Assembly (NCBI GenBank): GCA_965198655.1
Contig: OZ240668.1
Span: forward strand, 744,001-808,000
Reading direction: 5' to 3'
Origin: Lichenicola sp965198655
GTDB lineage: Bacteria; Pseudomonadota; Alphaproteobacteria; Acetobacterales; Acetobacteraceae
Length of the DNA stretch: 64,000 bases
In this document: positions 25,433 to 33,859 of the stretch, piece after piece
How positions within the stretch are numbered: the stretch's first letter is position 1
Layout of the letters: every line of letters starts with the position of its first letter
Notes under the pieces: generated by a model
Told to the model about the DNA's origin: nothing
Databases searched by the model: none
What the model saw: only the letters and a program-made list of their open reading frames with translations
Position numbers and translations under genes: made by a program

Positions 25433-26520
25433 CAGGCGCGCGCCCGACGCACCGCCAGCGCGTCTGCCAGCACCCGTTCCAGCAGCGCCGCGCGCCGGTC
25501 GTAGGTGTGGTGCGCCAGGATGCGGGCGCGGGCGCGCGCGCCGATGGCCCGGGCCCGGTCGGGGGTGAGGGTGCGCAGGTGCTCGGCCACGTCGCGGCCG
25601 TCGCGGGCGACCAGGATCTCCTCCCCGGGCTGGAGGAACAGCTCGATCCCCTCCCACTGGTCGGTGATCAGGCAGGCGCCGGCGCCGGCGGCCTCGAACA
25701 CCCGGGTGGCCGGCGAGTAGCCGACCGCGGCCATGCTGTCGCGCGCCACGTTCAGCACCGCGCGTGCCGACGCGTTCAAGGCGTTGTGCGCGGCGGTCGG
25801 CACGTGGCCGACCGCATGAACGTTGCCCGGCAGCGCCTTGTCGTGCCAGCCGGAGCCGCCGAGCAGGAACGGCTCGGCAGGCAGGAGGGCGGCGGGACGG
25901 AGGAAGAACTCCTCGATCCGGGCTTCCCGGTCCGGCAGCCGGTTGGCCAGCAGCGACAGCGTCGCCGCGTAGGCCGGGTCGGGCGGCGCCGGGTGATGGG
26001 TGTCGGGATCGAGCGCGTTGTAGATCGGCACGCAGGCGTGCGCGCCGAAGCCGAGATACGCGTCGCGCACCGGGTCGCCGCCGCCATAGGTCAGCACCAG
26101 GTCCAGGACCGGCAGCACGAGGCGCAGCGGATGGGCGTCGGAGCCGCGCAGCTCGGCCAGCGTCGCCGGGGCGTCGACGTCGAGAAAGGCGCGCACCGCG
26201 TCCACCGGACGGGGGTTCAGGATGCCCAGCAGCAACGCGTCGTCGAACACGCCGACGCCGCTGCACTTGATCACCACCTCGGCCTCGCCGGCCTCGGCCA
26301 GGGCGCCGCGCACCCCGTCGGGCGTCGCCTGGTAGACCACCACCCGGGCCCAGTCCGGCGGGGCGATGTCGCGGTTCCGCTGCCGGTCGAACGCGTCCGG
26401 TTCCAGGAAGGTGATGCCGTGCCCGCGCCGCGCCATCGCGCCGAGCAGGCCGCGGTAGTAGGTCGCCGCCCCGTTCCAGTACGAGGACAGCAGGCTGGAG
26501 CCGTAGACGGCGATCCGCAT
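25432..26520 (-). CDS. CgeB-like glycosyltransferase 2
   Basis: 362 aa. Starts IAVYGSSLLSSYWNGAATYYR and has the C-terminal family block GYSPATRVFEAAGAGACLIT, then GIELFLQPGEEILVA. It looks like a divergent paralogue of its two neighbours, sharing the N-terminal 'SxSSxWGNG' theme and the FEA(x)G acceptor/donor loop. TGATG coupling at both ends indicates stoichiometric expression. Substrate unknown. Confidence 0.8.
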   Translation of the reverse strand: MRIAVYGSSLLSSYWNGAATYYRGLLGAMARRGHGITFLEPDAFDRQRNRDIAPPDWARVVVYQATPDGVRGALAEAGEAEVVIKCSGVGVFDDALLLGILNPRPVDAVRAFLDVDAPATLAELRGSDAHPLRLVLPVLDLVLTYGGGDPVRDAYLGFGAHACVPIYNALDPDTHHPAPPDPAYAATLSLLANRLPDREARIEEFFLRPAALLPAEPFLLGGSGWHDKALPGNVHAVGHVPTAAHNALNASARAVLNVARDSMAAVGYSPATRVFEAAGAGACLITDQWEGIELFLQPGEEILVARDGRDVAEHLRTLTPDRARAIGARARARILAHHTYDRRAALLERVLADALAVRRARA

Positions 26521-27632
26521 CAGGCCGGCATCTCGTCGAGGGCGGGCTGCAGGGCGCGGGCGATCGCCAGCAGCTCCCGGGCGCGATGGGCACAGGAATG
26601 ACGGGCCCGGACCGTGTCGAGCCCGTGCCGCGCTAGCGCCTCTCGCAGGGCTGGATCGTTCGCGAGGGCGCGCAGGTGGCAGGTCATGGCGGCGCCGTCC
26701 TGCGCGAAAAGGAAGTCCAGGCCCGGCGTGAACAAGCCTTCCGTGTCGTTCCACGGCGCGGACACGAGCGGGATGCCGCAGGCCAGCGCCTCGAACACCC
26801 GTATGGTGGGAATGCCGGGCAGCAGGGTGACGTAGGGGCCGCGCGGCACGTGCACCGTGAGGAGGTGGCGCGCGAACACCTCCGGCGCGCGCGGGTTGGG
26901 CAGCCAGCCGCGCAGGCGCGCGCCGTGCCGGGCCAGCAGCGCCTTGGCCTCGTCGGGATAGCGCACGCCGTAGATGTCGAGCGACAGGCCGGCGGCCTTG
27001 GTCGGCCGGAGCAGGAACGCTTCCAGCTCGGCGCTGCGCTCGCCGTCGCCCCAGTTGCCGATCCACACCACGCCCTCGCGCGACGTGGACGCCGCCGGCG
27101 GGGCGAAGCGGCGCAGGTCGGCCGCCTCGTGCCAGACGAACACGCGGCCGCCCCAGCCCCAGCCCTCGTACACACGCGCGAGGGTGGTGCCGAAGGCGAG
27201 CACGCCGTCATAGCCGGACAGGTCGAAATGCCGGATCGCCTCCGGGTCGCTGACCGCGCGGTGATGGGTGTCGTGGAACAACAGCAGGAACCGGCCGCCC
27301 TGCGCCCGCTTCCGCCCGATCGCCGCCACCAGCGCCGGCGGGTTCCACTCGTGCACCAGCACCAGGTCGGCCCCGTCGAGCAGGGCGTCGAGGTCGGGTG
27401 CGTCGGGCGGATAGAAGCTGGCCTGGAGTTCCGGGTAGTGCGCGGCGAACATCCCGAGCCCCGCCTCGCCGCCATCGGTGAGGAGGTTCTGCCGGCTCCA
27501 GGAGCCTTCCGGCTCCCACGCCTGGACTACGTGTCCCATCGCCTGCAGCTCGCGCAGCACGCCGCGCAGGAAATGGGCGTTGCCGTGGTTCCAGCAGGAG
27601 GTCAGGGAATGGGTGAACGCGACGACCTGCAC
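26520..27632 (-). CDS. CgeB-like glycosyltransferase 3
   Basis: 370 aa. N-terminus VVAFTHSLTSCWNHGNAHFL and C-terminal IPTIRVFEALACGIPLVSAP with ALGRAR-type closing helices identify the same CgeB/GT-B fold as the two genes that follow it. It begins 3 nt after the GT4 gene. Probably acts on the same glycan as the neighbours. Confidence 0.8.
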   Translation of the reverse strand: MQVVAFTHSLTSCWNHGNAHFLRGVLRELQAMGHVVQAWEPEGSWSRQNLLTDGGEAGLGMFAAHYPELQASFYPPDAPDLDALLDGADLVLVHEWNPPALVAAIGRKRAQGGRFLLLFHDTHHRAVSDPEAIRHFDLSGYDGVLAFGTTLARVYEGWGWGGRVFVWHEAADLRRFAPPAASTSREGVVWIGNWGDGERSAELEAFLLRPTKAAGLSLDIYGVRYPDEAKALLARHGARLRGWLPNPRAPEVFARHLLTVHVPRGPYVTLLPGIPTIRVFEALACGIPLVSAPWNDTEGLFTPGLDFLFAQDGAAMTCHLRALANDPALREALARHGLDTVRARHSCAHRARELLAIARALQPALDEMPA

Positions 27633-27635
27633 GGT

Positions 27636-28721
27636 TCAGGCGACCCCTCTTCCGGTAGCGGGCGGCTGGTGCAGCGCGCGCGTCGCCGCGGCCATCGCGG
27701 CAACGGAATAGTGCCCGGCACGGGCCCGTGCCGCCTCGGCCAGCGGCGCCGGATCGTCCAGCGCGCGCGCCATCGCGGCTGCGAACCCGCTCGCGTCGCC
27801 GGCGGGGACGAACGCGGCGGCGCCGTCCCACAGCTCACGGAAGGTCGGGATGTCGGACAGCACCAGCGCCAGCCCGGCCTGCGCCGCTTCCAGCACCGCC
27901 AGGCCGAACGGCTCGTAGCGCGCGGTGGCGACGAACACCCGCGCCGACCCGAACGCCCGCGCCAACCCGTGCTCGTCCAGGCTGCCGAGCCGAAGCAGCG
28001 CCCGGCTCGAAACCTCCGCGCCGTCCGGGCCGCGGAAGCTGCCGGCCGCACGCACCGGCGCGTCCAGCCGTGCGGCGGCGGCATCCAGCGTGGCCGCGTC
28101 CTTGGCATGGTCCCAGAACCGGCCGGCGGCGAGCACCGCGCACGGGCGTTCGGCCGCCGGCAATGCCGGGGCCGGCAGGGGAGGCCGGCCGTTATGGATC
28201 ACGGCGATCGCGCGCTCGGTCCGGTAGGCCACGCGGACGGCGTCACGGAACGCCCGGCTCGGCGTCGCCACCCGGTCGGCGCGGCCGATCGCCTGGCGGG
28301 TGGCCTCGATCCGCCAGGCGAAATCCTGCGGCGGCGGACCGGTGCGCATGGCCCGCCACCAGGTGAGCAGGCAGGAATGCAGCACCGCCACCACCGGCGC
28401 CGGCCAACGCACGCCAGCACCGAGCAGCGCTGGCGCGTGCAGGTGCACCGAGTCCACGTCCCGCTCCCGCGCCAGGTCGGCCACCCCGGCGGCGGCGCGT
28501 TCCAAGGTGGCCGTGTTCGGCGCGGTCCAGTCCAGGTCGAGCCCGGTCCGGTGCAGCACCAGGCCCGGGATCGCCTCCGCCTCGCCGGCCTGCGCCGGCG
28601 ACGGGTCCGGTCCCAGCACCGCCAGCTCCACCCCCGTCCCGTCCGCGGCCCATTCCCGCGCCAGGCTCAGGCTGTAGCGCCAAACGCCGCCCACCGCGTC
28701 GGTCGTGACCAGGATGCGCAA
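27636..28721 (-). CDS. GT4-family glycosyltransferase
   Basis: 361 aa GT-B enzyme. N-terminal TTDAVGGVWRYSLSLA is the Gly-rich loop, AVIHNG opens the second domain, and EPFGLAVLEAAQAGLALVLS is the E-x7-E nucleotide-sugar motif of GT4 retaining transferases. It lies 3 nt after the radical SAM gene in the operon. Specific sugar not predictable. Confidence 0.87.
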   Translation of the reverse strand: MRILVTTDAVGGVWRYSLSLAREWAADGTGVELAVLGPDPSPAQAGEAEAIPGLVLHRTGLDLDWTAPNTATLERAAAGVADLARERDVDSVHLHAPALLGAGVRWPAPVVAVLHSCLLTWWRAMRTGPPPQDFAWRIEATRQAIGRADRVATPSRAFRDAVRVAYRTERAIAVIHNGRPPLPAPALPAAERPCAVLAAGRFWDHAKDAATLDAAAARLDAPVRAAGSFRGPDGAEVSSRALLRLGSLDEHGLARAFGSARVFVATARYEPFGLAVLEAAQAGLALVLSDIPTFRELWDGAAAFVPAGDASGFAAAMARALDDPAPLAEAARARAGHYSVAAMAAATRALHQPPATGRGVA

Positions 28722-28724
28722 GCG

Positions 28725-30041
28725 TCAGCGGCCGCAGCAGACGGCTTCCAGCGCGCCCAGCGGCAGCGGGGCGTCGTCCTGGATGTCGGACAGGCGCTCG
28801 AACAGGCCGAGGTAATGCGCGTGCGCTCGCTCCCAGGCCTGGTCGTCCGGCGTGCCGAACAGCTTGCGGTAGTCCGGCGAGCTCGGATACGGGTAGAGTG
28901 GCACCGGGTCGTTGGCCCAAACTCCCGCCTCCTGCAACCGCGACCGCCACGCCGCCACCAGCGCCGGGTCGTCGCCGTCGACCTGGATCAGGTTGGCCTG
29001 CACGAAGGCGACGTGCCGCTTCGCCAGGATCAGCCGGTCGGCCAGCTCGTCGGTGGACAACTTGCAGTTCTTGTCCAGCTCGGCCCGGCCCTCCACGGTC
29101 AGGCTTTCCACCCCGGCCTCGATCGACACGCAGCCGGCGCGTCCCAGCAGCTCCAGCATATCCGGCTTCCACAGATCGATCCGGGTCTGCACCCCGAACT
29201 TGAGGCCGCGGCCGACGAGGGCCTCCAGCAGCGGCCGGTTGGGCAGGAAGATCTCGTCGATGAAGTAAAGGTAGCCGACCCCTTGCGCCCGCAGCGCGTC
29301 GATTTCGTCGAGCAGCGGCTCCAGCGCCCGCCTGCGGTAGCCGTCGCGGAAATCGATCTTGGCGCAGAACGAGCAGGAATACGGGCAGCCGCGCGACGCT
29401 TCCACCTCCGCTCCCGGCAGCTCGTGGCCGGAGCCCGGATACGGCTGGTCGAAGCGATGGTGGTGGTGGGTGTGGCGTGCGATCCAGCGATCGGGCCAGC
29501 GCAGCGCCGGCAGGTCGGTGAAGCGGGCCGATTGCGGGCCGCCGTTGGCAAGCAGGCTGCCGTCGGGGCGCAAAGTCGCGGTGCCCGGAACCAGGCCCGG
29601 CATCCCACTCTCGGCCAGCGCCAGCACCACCTCCTCGCACTCGCCGCGCACCACCGCGTCGGCGCCGAGCTTGCGCAGCGCCGCCTCGGGCGTGGCCGAG
29701 CCGTGCGGGCCGACCGCCACCAGCCGAGCGTCGGGACAGGCCACGCGCAGCGCGTCGAACAGCAGGCGGGGGATGCGCAGCTCGGGCTGGGCGCAGCGCC
29801 AGAACAGGTAGGTGGGTGCCGTGGTGACCACGATCATGTCGGGGCGGTAGGCGGCGCAGGCGGCCGCCATGGCGGAAATGTCCAGCTCGTCCAGCCTCCC
29901 GTCATGCAGCAGCGTGTCGTGGCCGGCGCGTTCGAGCAGCGCCCGTGTGGCCCCCAGCTCGATCGGCAGGTGCGGCGCGCGGCAGCCGAAATAGATGCTG
30001 TGCTCGAAGCTCCAGGGCGGGTTCAGCAGGGCGACCTTCAT
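28725..30041 (-). CDS. B12-binding-domain radical SAM protein
   Basis: 438 aa. Residues 1-~150 form a cobalamin-binding-like Rossmann domain (VALLNPPWSFEHS; GADAVVRGECEEVV). The radical SAM domain carries the 4Fe-4S motif C-x3-C-x2-C at Cys219, 223 and 226 (RGCPYSCSFC), followed by YLYFIDEIFLPN and CVSIEAGVESLT. A His4 run lies at 192-195. Such enzymes perform radical methylations or rearrangements on unreactive carbons. Placed among glycosyltransferases and epimerases, a modification of a sugar or lipid-linked oligosaccharide is likely (inference). ATGA overlap with the upstream fusion gene. Confidence 0.88.
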   Translation of the reverse strand: MKVALLNPPWSFEHSIYFGCRAPHLPIELGATRALLERAGHDTLLHDGRLDELDISAMAAACAAYRPDMIVVTTAPTYLFWRCAQPELRIPRLLFDALRVACPDARLVAVGPHGSATPEAALRKLGADAVVRGECEEVVLALAESGMPGLVPGTATLRPDGSLLANGGPQSARFTDLPALRWPDRWIARHTHHHHRFDQPYPGSGHELPGAEVEASRGCPYSCSFCAKIDFRDGYRRRALEPLLDEIDALRAQGVGYLYFIDEIFLPNRPLLEALVGRGLKFGVQTRIDLWKPDMLELLGRAGCVSIEAGVESLTVEGRAELDKNCKLSTDELADRLILAKRHVAFVQANLIQVDGDDPALVAAWRSRLQEAGVWANDPVPLYPYPSSPDYRKLFGTPDDQAWERAHAHYLGLFERLSDIQDDAPLPLGALEAVCCGR

Positions 30042-32128
30042 GCGGCACCTCCCAGCACCGGCGCGACGCCGGCCTCCGCCAGCCCGGACCGGTCGACCAG
30101 ATGCGGCCGCTCGGTCTCGATCCAGCGGTACAGCCGCGCCACCCCCTCGCGCCAGCCGAGCGGCTGCCGCAGCCCCAGCACCTCGCGCGCCCGGCGCGTG
30201 TCGGCGACGAAGTAGCGCTGGTCGCCGGTGCGCCAGGGATGGAACTCCCGCTGCACCCGGCGCCCGGTCAGGCGCTCGATCTCCTCGATCAGCATCAGCA
30301 GGGTGATGGCGTTGTCCGGGCCGCCGCCGAGGTTGAACGCCTGCCCGCGCACCGCCTGCGCCTGGTCGCGCGCCGCGAGGTAGGCCAAAACCGCGTCGCC
30401 GACCTCCAGCGCGTCGCGCACCTGGCGCCCGTCGCCGTACAGGCTGAGCGGCCGGTCCTGCAGCGCGGAGAGCAGGAAATGCGCGAGCCAGCCCTGGTCC
30501 TCGGTGCCGAGCTGGCGCGGCCCGTAGATGCAGCTCATGCGCAGCACCACGGTCGGCAGGTCGAACGAGCGGGCATAGTCCAGCACGTACTGGTCGGCCG
30601 CCCCCTTGGAGCAGCCATACGGGGTGTGGAACGAGAGCGGGCGCCCTTCGCCGATGCCGTGCGCGCGCAAGGCGGGGTCGATCGGTAGGTAGGCGTCCTC
30701 GTTGTGCGACAGTTGGATGTCGGCGAGGTCGCCATAAACCTTGTTGGTGGACGCGAACACCAGCGGCACCGGCTCGGCGCCCGGGCGGGCGGCACGTCGC
30801 CTGAGCGCCTCCAGCAGGTTGACGGTGCCGCGCAGGTTGACGTCGAAGTCGCGGAGCGGATCGACCAGCGAGGTGGTGACCGCCACCTGACCGGCGAGGT
30901 GGAACACGCTGGAGGCGTCATGCGCCGCGTCGGCGATTGCCCCCTCGTCGCGCAGGTCGGCGATCGTCACCGACAGCCGGCCGCGATGGCGGCGGCGCAG
31001 CCAGTGCAGGTTCTCCTCGACCCCCGGCCGAGCCAGGCTGTCCAGTACCAGCACGTCCTCGCCGTTGCGGGCCAGCCGGTCGGCGAGGTTGGAGCCGATG
31101 AAGCCGGCGCCGCCGGTCACCAGCGTCGGCCGGATCCCGGCCAGGGCCGGGCGCGGCAAGCCTGCGTCCAGCACCGCGCGCACCGCCGGTACGCCGCCCG
31201 ACGCCAGCAGCCGGCCCAGCAGCTTCGGCTGCCTTTGCTCGTCGTGCAAGCCGAAATGGTACTGCCGCTCGTCGAAGTGCAGCCCTTCCTGCACCGCAAC
31301 GTTGGAACCCACGTCCTGCAGCCCGTACCAGTAGACGCGCTCCACCGGCAGGTCGAGCACGTCGTTGAAGTGGCCGAGCTGGGCGAACGGGTCGCGGCGC
31401 CAGGTGGAATAGCCGGCCTCGGTGATCCACAGCTCGAGCTTGGGGTTGAAGGCGTGCACGGTGTCGCGCACCGCGGTGATCAGCGCGTCCCAGCCGCGCC
31501 AGGAGCGCGCCTCGGAGTCCCAGGTGCCGGGAAAGCCGTGCAGCCCGACCGCGTCCAGGCTGCCGAACAGGCCGCGCTCGCCCATCATCCTCAGCCAGTT
31601 CAGGTCCACCGGGGACGGGCCGCCCAGCAGCGCCTTGAGGCCGCGGGCGCGTATCCAGTGCGCGGCATTGCCGGCCATTTCGCAGAACAGCAGCCAGTCC
31701 TGGTCCTGCTGCCAATCCCAGTCGAGCTGGTTGTTCGGCTCGTTCCAGATTTCGACCGCGTCGAACCGCCCGTCGTAGCGGGTGATGAGGTGGTCGATGA
31801 AGTCGGCATAGTCCTTCAGCACCAGCGGCGGGCCGTTGGCGCGTCCGGTGCGCGACAGGCTGGGCGGCGTGAAGTGCACGCAGGGCAGAAGCTCGACCTC
31901 GCCCGCCAGGCGCGGCAGGAGCCAGTCGTACCACGCCGCCCCGCCCTCGGCCACGTACTCGGCCCAGGAGATGTGGGTGCGCAGGCGGGAGATGCCGAGC
32001 GCCCTCAGCCGCTCCAGGCTCCACTCCACCCGCGCGTGCTCGCCCGGATGGAACCATTCCACTAGGCCGAGCGGGCCGCCGCGCGCCTGGACCGTGGCCG
32101 GGGCCGGCCTGGCGGGATCCGCCGTCAC
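30038..32128 (-). CDS. Glycoside hydrolase (GH-A clan) fused to NAD-dependent epimerase/dehydratase
   Basis: 696 aa with two catalytic modules. Residues ~15-320 form a TIM-barrel hydrolase similar to GH39, with the acid/base Glu130 in EIWNEPN and the nucleophile Glu237 in WITEAGYS. Residues ~335-690 form an extended SDR with GGAGFIGSNLADRL (NAD binding), Tyr504 and Lys508 in PYGCSKG, and LRMSCIYGPRQLG, resembling CDP-paratose/UDP-glucose epimerases. No signal peptide, so the product is cytoplasmic. Combining cleavage of a glycoside with epimerisation of a nucleotide sugar in one chain is unusual. GTG start overlaps the next gene's stop (GTGA). Confidence 0.85.
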   Translation of the reverse strand: MTADPARPAPATVQARGGPLGLVEWFHPGEHARVEWSLERLRALGISRLRTHISWAEYVAEGGAAWYDWLLPRLAGEVELLPCVHFTPPSLSRTGRANGPPLVLKDYADFIDHLITRYDGRFDAVEIWNEPNNQLDWDWQQDQDWLLFCEMAGNAAHWIRARGLKALLGGPSPVDLNWLRMMGERGLFGSLDAVGLHGFPGTWDSEARSWRGWDALITAVRDTVHAFNPKLELWITEAGYSTWRRDPFAQLGHFNDVLDLPVERVYWYGLQDVGSNVAVQEGLHFDERQYHFGLHDEQRQPKLLGRLLASGGVPAVRAVLDAGLPRPALAGIRPTLVTGGAGFIGSNLADRLARNGEDVLVLDSLARPGVEENLHWLRRRHRGRLSVTIADLRDEGAIADAAHDASSVFHLAGQVAVTTSLVDPLRDFDVNLRGTVNLLEALRRRAARPGAEPVPLVFASTNKVYGDLADIQLSHNEDAYLPIDPALRAHGIGEGRPLSFHTPYGCSKGAADQYVLDYARSFDLPTVVLRMSCIYGPRQLGTEDQGWLAHFLLSALQDRPLSLYGDGRQVRDALEVGDAVLAYLAARDQAQAVRGQAFNLGGGPDNAITLLMLIEEIERLTGRRVQREFHPWRTGDQRYFVADTRRAREVLGLRQPLGWREGVARLYRWIETERPHLVDRSGLAEAGVAPVLGGAA

Positions 32129-33237
32129 GCGACCAGCCCGCGCGCTTCCAGCTCCCGCCTGGCTTCCTGCACCCGGTCGGTCGCCTGCTGCCGTCGCACC
32201 CACTCCATCTGCTCGGGCAGGGCGTCGTCGAAGCCGCGTGTGGGCGAGTAACCCAGCGTGTCGCGCGCCAGGGTGATGTCGGAGAAGCAGTGCCGTATGT
32301 CGCCGGAGCGCGCCTTGCCGATGAATTCTGGTTCGAGGTGGGGCAGGTCCATCGCCGCCGCCGCCGCGCGCGCCACCTCGGCGATCGACACGTCGCGGCC
32401 CGACCCGATGTTGAACACGCCGCCCGCCGCCGCCGGGTGGTCGAGCGCCAGCAGGAACGCCTGCACCACGTCGTCGACATGCACGAAGTCGCGCCGCTGC
32501 TCGCCGTCCTCGAACACCAGCGGCCGCTCGCGGTGCAGCAGACGCGAGGCGAAGATCGCCAGCACCCCGGTATAGGGGTTGGACAGCGCCTGGCCCGGCC
32601 CGTACACGTTGAACAGCCGCAGCGCCACGCCCTCGATGCCGTAGGCCGGCGGCGCGCACAGGATCATCCGCTCCTGCATGTACTTGGTGATGGCGTAGAC
32701 CGAGGCGAGGCGCGTCTGCTTCCATTCCGGCGTGGGGGCGGGCCGGAGCGGCATCCCGTCCGGCCCGAGCGGATCCCAGCCAATGCCATCCTGGCGCAGC
32801 GGCCGCATCACGTCCTGCATCACCGTGCCGTCGGCCGTGGTATAGAGCCCCTCGCCATAGACCGACATCGAGGAGGCGACCACGACCCGCTGCACCGGAT
32901 GGTCGATCAGCGCCTGGCACAGGCAGGCGGTGCCGAGGTCGTTCACGCCGACATAGCGCTCGATCAGGTACATGCTCTGGCCGACGCCGACGTCGGCGGC
33001 GAGGTGCACCACCTTGTCGATGCCGGCCAGGGCGCCGGTGAGGCGGGCGGTGTCGCGTATGTCGGCGCGGATTAGCTCGACGTCGTCAGGCACGGACTCG
33101 GCGGTGGGGCCCTCGGGATGCACCTGCTCGATCAGGCTGTCATAGACACGCACCCGGTCGCCGCGCGCCAGCAGCGCCCGCACCACGTGCCGCCCGATGA
33201 AGCCGGCACCGCCCGTCACCAGAACCCGCTCCGCCAT
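32125..33237 (-). CDS. NAD-dependent nucleotide-sugar epimerase/dehydratase
   Basis: 370 aa extended SDR. TGGAGFIGRHVVRALL binds NAD; the active site has SSMSVYG and YAITKYMQE (Tyr-x3-Lys); LFNVYGPGQALSNPYTG is similar to dTDP-rhamnose/UDP-glucose 4-epimerases. First gene of the seven-gene oligosaccharide operon. The 82 bp between its start and repeat copy C probably hold the operon promoter. Confidence 0.9.
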   Translation of the reverse strand: MAERVLVTGGAGFIGRHVVRALLARGDRVRVYDSLIEQVHPEGPTAESVPDDVELIRADIRDTARLTGALAGIDKVVHLAADVGVGQSMYLIERYVGVNDLGTACLCQALIDHPVQRVVVASSMSVYGEGLYTTADGTVMQDVMRPLRQDGIGWDPLGPDGMPLRPAPTPEWKQTRLASVYAITKYMQERMILCAPPAYGIEGVALRLFNVYGPGQALSNPYTGVLAIFASRLLHRERPLVFEDGEQRRDFVHVDDVVQAFLLALDHPAAAGGVFNIGSGRDVSIAEVARAAAAAMDLPHLEPEFIGKARSGDIRHCFSDITLARDTLGYSPTRGFDDALPEQMEWVRRQQATDRVQEARRELEARGLVA

Positions 33238-33319
33238 GCCGTTCCATCTCCCGTCCCGCGATCCGGGTTACATCATCATGAAGAAGAAGGGCCACGGCAA
33301 CCATCGCGGTCCGGGGAGG

Positions 33320-33438
33320 AAGGCCAGGGGCGTTGCCCCTGGACCCCATGAAGGGCAAAGCCCTTCAAACCCAATTTTAAGCTTCTAACAACTGGGGCCT
33401 CAGGCCCCAGCAGATCGATGGGCAGAGCCCTGGCCCTT
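33320..33438 (+). repeat. Dispersed multi-hairpin element, copy C
   Basis: ~119 bp, the shortest copy, from AAGGCCAGGGG to CCCTGGCCCTT. The first two hairpins are as in copies A and D; then a GGGGCC-TCA-GGCCCC hairpin and a reduced ATCGAT segment. It separates the carotenoid operon (whose last stop codon, TAA of the DUF2141 gene, overlaps its right end) from the oligosaccharide operon that starts 82 bp beyond its left end. Confidence 0.9.
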
Positions 33439-33859
33439 AAAAGAAGCGCAACATCACCGTGATCGCCGCGCCCCCGGCGCCGAGGCTCAGCGCGCAGCGG
33501 TCGAACGGCAGCCCGCCCAGGCCGAGCGGCGGGTTGCGCGAGAAGCCGATGCCGTCCTCCGGGATCCCCAGCAGGCTGCGACGCAGGTGGCCGACATTGG
33601 TGGAGTCCTGGTACGCGGCGACCGCGTAGATGCCGGGCTGGATGCCGGTGATGGTCGCGGTCACGCTGCCGACCTGCGACGGCACCACCGCGTGGTAGGC
33701 GCAGCGCTCGCTCAGGAACTCGTCGCGCCGGCAGACGCCGATCCGCACCTGGCCGCGCGCGTCGTGCAGCCCGGCTACGGTGACGGTCAGGCTCATCGCC
33801 CGGGCCGGCAGCGTCCAGGCGAGCGGCAGCAGGAGCATGGCGGCGGGCAGACGGCTCAT
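33437..33859 (-). CDS. DUF2141 exported protein
   Basis: 140 aa with a signal peptide (AAMLLLPLAWTLPARA). The mature part matches DUF2141: LTVTVAGLHDARGQVRIGVC, GIQPGIYAVAAYQDSTNVG and a terminal beta-strand VMLRFF. Function unknown; a small beta-sandwich periplasmic domain. The start overlaps the stop of the preceding glycosyltransferase, so it is part of the carotenoid gene set. Confidence 0.85.
   Translation of the reverse strand: MSRLPAAMLLLPLAWTLPARAMSLTVTVAGLHDARGQVRIGVCRRDEFLSERCAYHAVVPSQVGSVTATITGIQPGIYAVAAYQDSTNVGHLRRSLLGIPEDGIGFSRNPPLGLGGLPFDRCALSLGAGGAAITVMLRFF

Noticed and set aside
26676..30215. An uninterrupted plus-strand frame of about 1180 codons opposite the glycosyltransferase operon
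   Set aside because: Its translation is Arg/Gln/His/Gly-rich low-complexity sequence without any domain. The minus strand carries complete families with motifs and tight couplings. It is the usual GC-rich antisense artefact.
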